The notes below the pieces were generated by a model that was not told the origin of the DNA, did not search any database, and worked only from the letters and a program-made list of their open reading frames with translations. Shown piece by piece: positions 1 through 5,147 of a stretch of 36,778 bases of DNA (within the stretch, counting starts at the first letter, position 1; the number at the start of each line of letters is the position of its first letter). This stretch comes from Clostridia bacterium (lineage in GTDB: Bacteria; Bacillota; Clostridia; Oscillospirales; CAG-272), in assembly GCA_900769475.1 (NCBI GenBank), contig CAAGGQ010000228.1, forward strand, positions 1 to 36,778. The letters are read 5' to 3'. The position numbers and the translations under genes are program-made.

Positions 1-1
1 C

Positions 2-148
2 GATGTACTTGTGGCGATGACTTCTAAATATCATAATAATCCAAGAAGAATGTGTTCTATGCTAAATGAATATTTTTCTCATATATACCCAATAAAAGAA
101 AAAGATTATTCAGAGCAAATAATAGAAGTAGTGAAGTTGCTTAAGTAA
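2..148 (+). CDS. C-terminal end of an unidentified protein (5' end outside window)
   Basis: An open frame enters from the left edge and ends at TAA 146-148, giving the last 48 residues. The segment is basic and polar (it contains SKYHNNPRRM and ends IIEVVKLLK). I do not recognise the family. It stops 8 bp before the tRNA-like RNA on the same strand, so the two could share a transcript. Its AT-rich composition matches the rest of the accessory strip. No function is assigned. Confidence 0.6.
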   Translation, partial: DVLVAMTSKYHNNPRRMCSMLNEYFSHIYPIKEKDYSEQIIEVVKLLK

Positions 149-156
149 TAAAACAC

Positions 157-259
157 GGGCATTAGCTTAATGGCAGAGCCTCCCCCTTCATAAGCGCATC
201 AATCTCGTTGGTGTGTTTATGAAGGGGAAGACTGAGGTTCGATTCCTCAATGCCCACCA
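157..259 (+). ncRNA. tRNA-shaped RNA with a 20-bp hairpin in place of the anticodon arm
   Basis: The ends fold as a tRNA. GGGCAT (157-162) pairs with ATGCCC (250-255), followed by A and an encoded CCA (257-259). T163 and A164 sit at positions 8 and 9. The D arm is 165-179 with GG at 172-173, the T arm is TGAGG/CCTCA with loop TTCGATT (238-244), and the variable loop is 5 nt (228-232). The acceptor plus T stack is 11 bp, one short of normal. Instead of a 5-bp anticodon stem and 7-nt loop, 183-202 pairs with 208-227 continuously (20 bp, three G-U) around the loop TCTCG. Removing 194-223 would leave a CCCC/GGGG stem with loop TTCATAA, that is a CAU anticodon. As written it cannot present a normal anticodon. 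It could be a tRNA-mimic RNA, a damaged tRNA-Met/Ile2, or a substrate or decoy. Confidence 0.7.
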
Positions 260-295
260 TTATTTTGGCGATATTAACTACACATAGAACAAAAG

Positions 296-371
296 CACAG
301 CCCCACCGCACTGGCGAGGCTGTGTTTCACTTTATCCCCTCTCAACAAACACGTAGATCGTATGCATATGC
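296..371. repeat. Diverged 76-bp repeat, copy 1 (terminator hairpin plus gene 3' end)
   Basis: This stretch aligns without gaps to 3929-4004 at about 60 of 76 positions. It contains a terminator-like hairpin (CACAGCC near 296 pairing with GGCTGTG near 324). On the minus strand it also contains the last codons of a gene ending at TAA 334-332, reading M-H-T-I-Y-V-F-V-E-R-G-stop from 367. The other copy reads M-N-T-I-L-L-F-V-E-K-E-stop. Both therefore look like relics of the same gene family with its terminator. The homologous coding part of this copy ends where the truncated HEPN frame begins. Confidence 0.7.
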
Positions 372-444
372 AATATAAACGCAAAAAAAGACGGCACAGC
401 AAGAAGCTCTTTCTGCATATGCTACATTTTTTGACGAACTCGAT

Positions 445-906
445 GTGATGAAATACGTTCCCAAAATATTGAATAATATAGCATTAGATTCGGGAAATAA
501 AATAACAAAAAGCATACCGTTAGGACATTTGAGCAATCATGATTCTACATTTTCCCCACAACGGTTTGTTGAACAGATAATGGCTTTTGAATATCTGTTC
601 GAAAAATTGGAACACAAAAAGGCTAAAGATTCTAAATTCCCTTTGAAGGAAGAACTAAAGTATATGTTCGAACAATTTCCACAATTGTTAAAAAACACGG
701 GATTTACATCGGATGATATAAGCGATAAAATAAAGGAGACAAGGCGTACGATTGCACATGGCTACGCTTATTACTATGATTTTAAAGGAGATGCTATCTC
801 ACAATATCAAATTATTTTGCTTGATAGGCTGATTCGAAATATGAGTTTGTTGTGGATGGGATTTACAAAACAGGAAATTGCGGATTATCCTATTCATATC
901 ATTTAA
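445..906 (+). pseudogene. 5'-truncated HEPN-domain protein, ApeA-like C-terminal part
   Basis: About 153 residues are readable from GTG 445 (or ATG 448). The frame stays open back to 379, where it abuts the degraded repeat, and I see no convincing ribosome binding site. The segment is helical and carries an R-x4-H signature in TRRTIAHG around residues 108-115, as expected for HEPN ribonucleases. The surrounding residues resemble the C-terminal HEPN domain of ApeA-type anti-phage proteins. That family has a long N-terminal domain which is missing here, so I call it a truncated remnant. The HEPN call rests on the motif and overall look, not on a search. A short functional HEPN toxin is the alternative. 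Confidence 0.55.
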
Positions 907-930
907 ATTCACGCCTTAACTTTGCTTGAA

Positions 931-953
931 GGGTGGGCATTTCGTGCCCACCC
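931..953. terminator. Bidirectional hairpin between the HEPN remnant and the DUF6809 gene
   Basis: GGGTGGGCA pairs with TGCCCACCC around the loop TTTCG. It lies between convergent reading frames and touches the stop codon at 953-955. The T-tract is short, so termination strength is uncertain. Confidence 0.6.
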
Positions 954-1240
954 TATAAATCCTCATCCTCTCCCAAGGGCAGAAGGAAGGATTCAGCCAT
1001 CAGCTGCACGCCTAAACGGAAACCGTAAGAGAAGGCATCGCGCTCGGTGATGCTGTGCATCTCGTTCATGCATTCCTCGAACTTTTCAAGTGTTTCCTTC
1101 TGCTTTTCCGTGAGCGTACCGTCCAGTTCTTCGCGATTCCGGGCAACCAACTTCAGCAGTTCTTTAAGCCGTTTGTCGCCACGGGTGCATTGCTCATAGG
1201 GCGATATGTTGCCGTACCAGAGTTCGTCAATTGTTTTCAT
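953..1240 (-). CDS. DUF6809-type small protein
   Basis: This 95-residue protein starts MKTIDELWYGNISPYE and contains YGFRLGVQLMAE near the C-terminus. Both are recognisable hallmarks of the DUF6809 family, which is common in Clostridia and often carried on conjugative or phage-like elements. Family members are short, helical and without known function. The gene starts inside the 3' end of its upstream neighbour (14-bp overlap), so the pair is probably translationally coupled. Length is normal for the family, with no sign of truncation. Confidence 0.75.
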   Translation of the reverse strand: MKTIDELWYGNISPYEQCTRGDKRLKELLKLVARNREELDGTLTEKQKETLEKFEECMNEMHSITERDAFSYGFRLGVQLMAESFLLPLGEDEDL

Positions 1241-1754
1241 TGCCTTTCTCCTTTCGTCTTTGGATTTCCTCTTGAACGTTGCATAGGAATTTTATCCATA
1301 TAGGCTCGTCGATTTTCTCGTGACCGAAACCGCCATATAGATCTGGCTTGCTCAAATCTGTTTCCATGCATCGTAGGGTATTGTCGCTTATACGCGGAAG
1401 CAACGGCGTTATATAGCCTATGATCAGCCTAGGCATATAGGTTTGTCTTCCAAGGCAGTATCGGACGGAGCAGATGAGCACCGCACCAAAATCTTCGTCC
1501 TTGATATCGATAGGAATAGGTTCAGATACAGAAACGGTGACCGCATCCCCGAGTTCACCCTCGGCAATACAGTCACCGTTCTTTTTCATTTTTTCTGCCG
1601 CAATCAAGGTCTGGCGGACAATTTCAAGCTCCAGCGCCGTCTGCTCGTCCACACCTGCTTTGTTTGGCGAAGCGAGGAACATCGTCTTGAACACCTCGCT
1701 CATCACGGCGTATTTGTCGCCGTAGTATAGGTCTTTAATCGTAATTTTTGCCAT
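1227..1754 (-). CDS. Hypothetical protein with an RYCLGRQTYMP motif (mobile-element type)
   Basis: I chose ATG 1754 because GGAGGT lies 6-12 bases upstream; a longer frame to 1796 has no ribosome binding site. The product has 175 residues. The motif RYCLGRQTYMPR near residue 98 resembles R-Y-A-L-G-R-x-T-Y proteins I associate with Clostridial integrative elements, where it marks a conserved but uncharacterised core. The C-terminus is charged (EEIQRRKEKGNENN). No membrane segment is visible. It precedes and overlaps the DUF6809 gene and shares its promoter. No function is assigned. Confidence 0.65.
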   Translation of the reverse strand: MAKITIKDLYYGDKYAVMSEVFKTMFLASPNKAGVDEQTALELEIVRQTLIAAEKMKKNGDCIAEGELGDAVTVSVSEPIPIDIKDEDFGAVLICSVRYCLGRQTYMPRLIIGYITPLLPRISDNTLRCMETDLSKPDLYGGFGHEKIDEPIWIKFLCNVQEEIQRRKEKGNENN

Positions 1755-1786
1755 GTATGTTACCTCCTTGGCTTTTGGTAACACAC

Positions 1787-1815
1787 AATATACCACAGAA
1801 GACAGTGGAAGTCCA
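1787..1815 (-). promoter_or_regulatory. Promoter for the DUF6809 gene pair
   Basis: Reading on the minus strand, TGGACT (1815-1810) is followed after 17 bp by TATATT (1792-1787). The ribosome binding site and ATG 1754 lie just downstream. Confidence 0.6.
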
Positions 1816-1855
1816 GACTAATAGCGAGAAGTTATCAATTAAGCAACATATTTTC

Positions 1856-1893
1856 ATCTAATAAAAATGCCGCTTTCGGCAAAAATATTAGAT
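1856..1893. promoter_or_regulatory. 38-bp palindrome, upstream operator candidate
   Basis: The outer arms ATCTAATA and TATTAGAT enclose an inner TGCCG...CGGCA. The site lies immediately upstream of the -35 box at 1901. A near-identical palindrome lies 76 bp further on, over the start of the transcript. Confidence 0.7.
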
Positions 1894-1900
1894 GAACCTA

Positions 1901-1929
1901 TTGCAATTTTTCAAAATATGGTGTATAAT
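1901..1929 (+). promoter_or_regulatory. Promoter of the DUF4143-type ATPase gene
   Basis: TTGCAA (1901-1906), a 17-bp spacer and TATAAT (1924-1929). It is bracketed by the two palindromes, so access to it is probably controlled by whatever binds them. Confidence 0.75.
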
Positions 1930-1931
1930 GT

Positions 1932-1969
1932 ATCTAACAAAAGTGCCGTTTGCGGCAAAAATATTAGAT
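1932..1969. promoter_or_regulatory. 38-bp palindrome, downstream operator or leader hairpin
   Basis: ATCTAACA and TATTAGAT enclose TGCCG TTTG CGGCA. It begins 2 bp after the -10 box and ends at the GGAGG ribosome binding site (1970-1974). It could act as a DNA operator or as an RNA hairpin next to the start codon at 1980. Confidence 0.7.
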
Positions 1970-1979
1970 GGAGGTTATT

Positions 1980-2564
1980 ATGGAGATTAAAAGAGACATT
2001 TATCTAAATAGACTTATTGTCAGAAAACACAACGGTTTCATCAAGGTTATTACCGGTATTCGCAGAAGTGGAAAATCTTATTTGCTCAATACTTTGTTTT
2101 ACAAACACTTAATTGCAGAAAAAATACCAGCTGATCATATTATTAAATTTGCGTTCGACTCGGCGGACGATTTGTTGAAAATCGGAGAAGATCCTATTGT
2201 TCTTGATAATGAACGTGAGGACAGAAAAGTAGATCCCACTAAATTTTTGAATTGGTTGCAGCCTCAAATCGCGGATAATGAAATGCATTACATTCTGCTT
2301 GATGAGGTGCAAAAGCTTGGTGCGTTTGAATCGGTTATGAATGGATTCCTTCGCAAAAACAATCTTGATGTATACGTAACCGGTAGCAATTCCAAATTTT
2401 TATCAAAAGATATTCTGACCGAATTTGAAGGCAGAGGCGATGAGGTTCACGTACTCCCTCTATCCTTCTCGGAGTACACTTTTTGCTTGGTGCGTAGTTG
2501 TTTTATTTGTAGTACGTTGCTTAATTTCATTGAAAAGTATTATATCCGGGGTGTCGTTATATGA
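1980..2564 (+). pseudogene. Truncated AAA-type ATPase (DUF4143 family N-terminal part)
   Basis: ATG 1980 has GGAGG 5 bp upstream; an in-frame ATG at 1968 lies inside the operator and is less likely. The product shows Walker A (GIRRSGKS, residues about 26-33) and Walker B with the following acid (YILLDEVQ, about 105-112), then VTGSNSKFLS and GRGDEVHVLPLSFSEY, as in prokaryotic AAA ATPases that continue into a DUF4143 domain. Complete members run to roughly 400 residues. Here family similarity stops at SEY (about 2473), and 28 unrelated residues follow before a stop at 2564. Those 28 come from the wrong frame of the Cap15-like gene. This is therefore a deletion junction. The ATP-binding half may still be made. 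Confidence 0.75.
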
Positions 2565-3000
2565 CATGTACGGATATGCAAGCGAAGCGATAGGGGCAGC
2601 GGTTATCTTGGCCGCGACATATGAAAAAATTTTATGGCGTATCAATCCGTTAGAAAAAACGCCCAAATTAGCCCGCCATTACAGTGGAACTCTAAAATCA
2701 AACTACGACAATATTGAAAGAACTGGAACTCTCATAGTAAAACAAACATTGTTGTCTGTACATGTTAAGCTTGTTACCGATGAAAGTAAAAGTAAATCCC
2801 TCTCTGCATCTATTGATGAAATCTTGGGTGAAACACAACTAACATATTGCTATCTTAACACACCAAAGTCAGAATTTAGAAATCGAAGCGAGATACATTA
2901 TGGTACAGCAATATTAACAATAACAGAAGAAAAATTAGAGGGCCAGTACTATACCGATCGCAAAACCGTCGGAGATATGTATTTTGTCGCTAACAAATAG
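2440..3000 (+). CDS. cap15: Cap15-type CBASS effector (2TM plus beta-barrel), N-terminus altered
   Basis: From ATG 2440 the frame gives 186 residues. Two membrane helices (about 14-29 and 49-66) precede a beta-rich region beginning near HYSGTLKSNYD and ending YYTDRKTVGDMYF. This layout and the YTDRKT-x-GDM signature match the SMODS-associated 2TM beta-strand-rich effector family, whose characterised member Cap15 disrupts the inner membrane when it binds a cyclic nucleotide made by a CD-NTase. The first dozen residues overlap the ATPase remnant in another frame and are not native, so the true start was lost at the junction near 2473. A fortuitous purine-rich stretch before 2440 could allow translation. 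No CD-NTase is visible. Family call is strong, activity doubtful. Confidence 0.75.
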   Translation: MRFTYSLYPSRSTLFAWCVVVLFVVRCLISLKSIISGVSLYDMYGYASEAIGAAVILAATYEKILWRINPLEKTPKLARHYSGTLKSNYDNIERTGTLIVKQTLLSVHVKLVTDESKSKSLSASIDEILGETQLTYCYLNTPKSEFRNRSEIHYGTAILTITEEKLEGQYYTDRKTVGDMYFVANK

Positions 3001-3283
3001 CATAAGCAATAAACTATAGAAAAGGTTATACGCGCAATTACTGGGTAACACAAAATAGGACTGCCAGACGGTATATTTGGGGTATTTTCTCTAACAAACT
3101 CTCTAAAAACGCTTTAGAGACACCGATAGAGTTCGACTATCGTTGAAATACAGAAAATAAAGGCGGTTCGAATACCTCGGTGGTCAAAAACGGTAAAAAG
3201 CCTTGTAAGCGCTGGGTTTTCATCATAATGCAAGGTCAACCATATTCCTTGAAAAATCGGTAAAACCGAAACGTTGCAAAAAT
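3001..3283. other. Gene-free segment beside the tRNA-Ser 3' fragment
   Basis: I see no gene here. It contains a hairpin (CGATAG/CTATCG at about 3127-3145), an inverted CCTTG/CAAGG pair (about 3201-3235), and 17-bp sequences AAAAATCGGTAAAACCG (3252-3268) and AAAAATCTTGAAAACCG (3278-3294) that agree at 14 of 17 positions. A shorter relative, AAAAACGGTAAAA, is at 3186. Such repeats beside a tRNA 3' fragment would fit recombinase arm sites, but no integrase gene is in the window. Confidence 0.4.
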
Positions 3284-3339
3284 CTTGAAAACCGTTTGGG
3301 CACCCGCCCACAAGGGTTCGAATCCCTTTCCCTCCGCCA
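3284..3339 (+). tRNA. tRNA-Ser(UGA) 3' half without its 5' half (attachment-site relic)
   Basis: The segment starts in an anticodon loop CTTGAAA (anticodon TGA). It continues with the 3' anticodon stem, a long variable arm (TGGGC ACCC GCCCA), a T arm (AAGGG TTCGAAT CCCTT), the acceptor strand TCCCTCC (3329-3335), G73 and an encoded CCA (3337-3339). The matching 5' acceptor strand GGAGGGA is absent from the preceding 300 bp, and the 5' anticodon stem does not pair. This is the displaced 3' end left when an element integrates into tRNA-Ser at the anticodon loop. In that geometry the intact tRNA lies beyond the left window edge. Confidence 0.85.
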
Positions 3340-3362
3340 TTTAGCGGCTAAAAACCGCATTA

Positions 3363-3389
3363 GCCGCAAGGGATAACCTTGCGGCTTTT
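3363..3389 (+). terminator. Rho-independent terminator after the tRNA-Ser fragment
   Basis: GCCGCAAGG pairs with CCTTGCGGC around GATAA, followed by TTTTC. It probably served the original tRNA-Ser transcript. Confidence 0.75.
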
Positions 3390-3410
3390 CAAATATAAAG
3401 GAGGATTGCC

Positions 3411-3650
3411 GTGAAAAAATATCATGTAATTAGTGCAAAAAAAATGGGATGGGATACAGGTTATGATTATATTTTCTTCCCAGTTGATGAATTTTCTTCT
3501 GATTCGGCAATGGCTCAATTTGAAAAAGTGACGAAAGAAACGCTCAAGAATAATCATTGGGTACCCTATACAGCATTTGAGTATGATGGAGAAACCTATT
3601 ATTCCATACAATATTCAGGAATTGCTGATGAAGACGAAATCAACAAATAA
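3411..3650 (+). CDS. Small hypothetical protein, 79 residues
   Basis: GTG 3411 is preceded by AAAGGAGG (3397-3404), a strong ribosome binding site that fixes the start. The product is acidic and aromatic-rich, with no membrane segment, cysteine motif or recognised domain. Features include GWDTGYDYIFFPVDEF and the tail IADEDEINK. The next small gene begins 14 bp after the stop and also has a GGAGG, so the two form a bicistron. It lies on the chromosome side of the tRNA-Ser fragment, but its AT content resembles the accessory strip. I do not recognise the family. Confidence 0.6.
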   Translation: MKKYHVISAKKMGWDTGYDYIFFPVDEFSSDSAMAQFEKVTKETLKNNHWVPYTAFEYDGETYYSIQYSGIADEDEINK

Positions 3651-3664
3651 AACAGGAGGTTGCC

Positions 3665-3916
3665 ATGAAATTTAAGCTTAGTTTAAAGGATAAAGAAGTC
3701 AGCATGGAAGCTGATGTTGAAAAATTGGTTGAAAAAGGAATGGATCACAAAGCAGCCCGCCCTGACAAGATAACGAGATATCAAATCAAGCAAGAAGAGA
3801 AAAGGAAAAATGAAGAATTAAAACACAAGCAACAACTGACATATCTTTTTATTGGAATTGGTCTATTTGTTGCGATAATCGCATTTTGCGTAATTATGTC
3901 GATATTTTTTGATTAA
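3665..3916 (+). CDS. Small protein with charged helix and C-terminal membrane anchor
   Basis: The start ATG 3665 has AGGAGG 6 bp upstream. The 83 residues divide into a highly charged, probably helical part (to about residue 57, rich in Lys and Glu, including KQEEKRKNEELKHKQQ) and one hydrophobic helix (about 58-80, LTYLFIGIGLFVAIIAFCVI) ending in a short tail. This is a tail-anchored layout with the charged part inside the cell. It follows the 79-residue gene by 14 bp and ends at the terminator of the second repeat copy. Function unknown; a toxin, an adaptor or a membrane scaffold partner are all possible. Confidence 0.6.
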   Translation: MKFKLSLKDKEVSMEADVEKLVEKGMDHKAARPDKITRYQIKQEEKRKNEELKHKQQLTYLFIGIGLFVAIIAFCVIMSIFFD

Positions 3917-3928
3917 ATAGGTTAAACG

Positions 3929-4004
3929 CACAGCCCCACCGCGATGGTGAGGCTGTGTTTTGCTTTACTCCTTCTCCACAAAGAGTAGTATCGTATTCAT
4001 ATGC
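3929..4004. repeat. Diverged 76-bp repeat, copy 2 (terminator hairpin plus gene 3' end)
   Basis: Ungapped match to 296-371 at about 79 percent. CACAGCC (3929-3935) pairs with GGCTGTG (3951-3957) followed by TTTT, with an inner CACC/GGTG. The hairpin can end transcription of the small bicistron from the left and of the minus-strand relic from the right. Confidence 0.75.
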
Positions 4005-4147
4005 CACGTGGATTTATGGACGATCTCGAAGGCGAAGTCGTCGGTGAGGGAATCCACGAGGGCGGTCTTGGGGAGGATATATTTTCCGCTGATCTGTACT
4101 GCGAAGATGAAGACGAATTCAAATAAAATATCCACTGCCGCGAAAAA
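3965..4147 (-). pseudogene. 3' fragment of a degraded protein gene
   Basis: On the minus strand an open frame ends at TAA 3967-3965 and can be read back to a stop at 4150. The last 40 or so residues look like real protein (GKYILPKTALVDSL, then TDDFAFEIVHKSTWH, then MNTILLFVEKE). No start codon with a ribosome binding site exists, and the residues before GKYIL look random. It shares its C-terminus with the relic inside copy 1 of the repeat. Family not recognised. Confidence 0.5.
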
Positions 4148-4212
4148 TCACGCACCTTTTTTGCGTTTTTACCCCTGTTTACGCACCGTTTGCGCGTTTC
4201 TTCGCAACAAAA

Positions 4213-4247
4213 ACGCACCTTTGTCTACCGGCAAAGGTGCGTTTTTT
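4213..4247 (+). terminator. Strong hairpin terminator in the 4148-4345 gap
   Basis: ACGCACCTTTG (4213-4223) pairs with CAAAGGTGCGT (4232-4242), then TTTTT. The ACGCACC heptamer also occurs near 4150 and 4180, so this gap contains decayed copies of the same motif. Otherwise the gap holds nothing I can identify before the tdk promoter. Confidence 0.75.
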
Positions 4248-4345
4248 GAATGACATTTACCTTCGGCAGATGAGGCAGTCTTTTCCGATAGAACGTCCGA
4301 GGGGCGCTTCTCATGATAAATCAAAAAATAAAATCCCCTTCCCTC

Positions 4346-4374
4346 TTGCTTCGGGCGGCATTTTGTGATATACT
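4346..4374 (+). promoter_or_regulatory. Promoter of tdk
   Basis: TTGCTT (4346-4351), 17-bp spacer, TATACT (4369-4374), about 40 bp before the start codon. Confidence 0.65.
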
Positions 4375-4415
4375 GTAATCAGTGCCCCCGAATGACATGG
4401 AAAAGGACGAAAAAA

Positions 4416-4988
4416 ATGGCAAAGCTCTACTTTAAATACGGAGCCATGGGCTCCTCCAAAACGGCCAACGCGCTGATTACGAAATTCAACTATGAGGAAC
4501 GGGGCATGAAGGTCTGGCTGATTAAGCCCGCTCTGGACGACCGGGATGGCGCGGACGTGGTGCGCTCTCGCATTGGTCTGGAAGCCCGAGCCTTTACCGT
4601 GACGCCCGAGCAGGATCTCTACGCCGATTTCCAGGCCCATGCCGCCTCTGCTGACGCCATCATTGCCGACGAATGTCAATTCTTCACCGCGGCGCAGATC
4701 GACCAGCTTCGGCGCATTGTGGACGAGTTCGACCGTCCCGTGCTCTGCTTTGGTCTTCGCACCGATTTTCTCACCCATCTCTTTGAGGGAAGCCGTCGTC
4801 TTTTTGAGGTGGCCGATTCCATCACCGAGATCAAAACCATTTGCGCCTGCGGGAAGAAGGCCATTGTCAACGCCCGCATCGACGGCAACGGCAACGTGAT
4901 CACCACGGGTGGTCAGATCCTGATTGGCGGAAACGATTCCTACGTTGCCATGTGCCACAGCTGCTGGAAAGCTGCTATCAAAAAATAA
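4416..4988 (+). CDS. tdk: Thymidine kinase (type II)
   Basis: Phosphorylates thymidine to dTMP with ATP in the pyrimidine salvage pathway, in the cytoplasm. The 190 residues begin with the P-loop KYGAMGSSKTANAL. DECQF (about 87-91) carries the Walker B acid, and two cysteine pairs (CACGKK and CHSC) form the zinc-binding lasso typical of type II enzymes. The C-terminus directly follows CHSC, as usual. I chose ATG 4416 because the protein family starts M-A-K-L-Y/F and GGA lies upstream; the frame extends to 4365, but that would cover the promoter. A single gene with its own promoter and terminator. Confidence 0.95.
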   Translation: MAKLYFKYGAMGSSKTANALITKFNYEERGMKVWLIKPALDDRDGADVVRSRIGLEARAFTVTPEQDLYADFQAHAASADAIIADECQFFTAAQIDQLRRIVDEFDRPVLCFGLRTDFLTHLFEGSRRLFEVADSITEIKTICACGKKAIVNARIDGNGNVITTGGQILIGGNDSYVAMCHSCWKAAIKK

Positions 4989-5012
4989 CGTCAAAGCAAA
5001 AAAAAAAGAAAA

Positions 5013-5050
5013 AAGAACTGCCTGTATCTGCGCGGGCAGTTCTTCTTTTA
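5013..5050 (+). terminator. Rho-independent terminator of tdk
   Basis: AAGAACTGCC pairs with GGGCAGTTCTT, followed by CTTTTATT. The 100 bp from here to 5148 hold nothing else I can identify. Confidence 0.85.
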
Positions 5051-5147
5051 TTATCAAGAAAGTAGTTATAAGTGCAAGTTGCGTGTTTGCCGCTTTCTCA
5101 AGATCTTCATAGCACGATCCCAAATGGAACTTCCCTATGGATGCTTT

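Noticed and set aside
194..223. A self-splicing or enzymatic intron in the tRNA-like RNA
   Set aside because: 30 nt is far too short for a group I intron, and bacteria lack the archaeal splicing endonuclease. A fold-back duplication explains it better.
3284..3339. A complete tRNA-Ser gene
   Set aside because: No 5' acceptor strand, D arm or 5' anticodon stem is found upstream.
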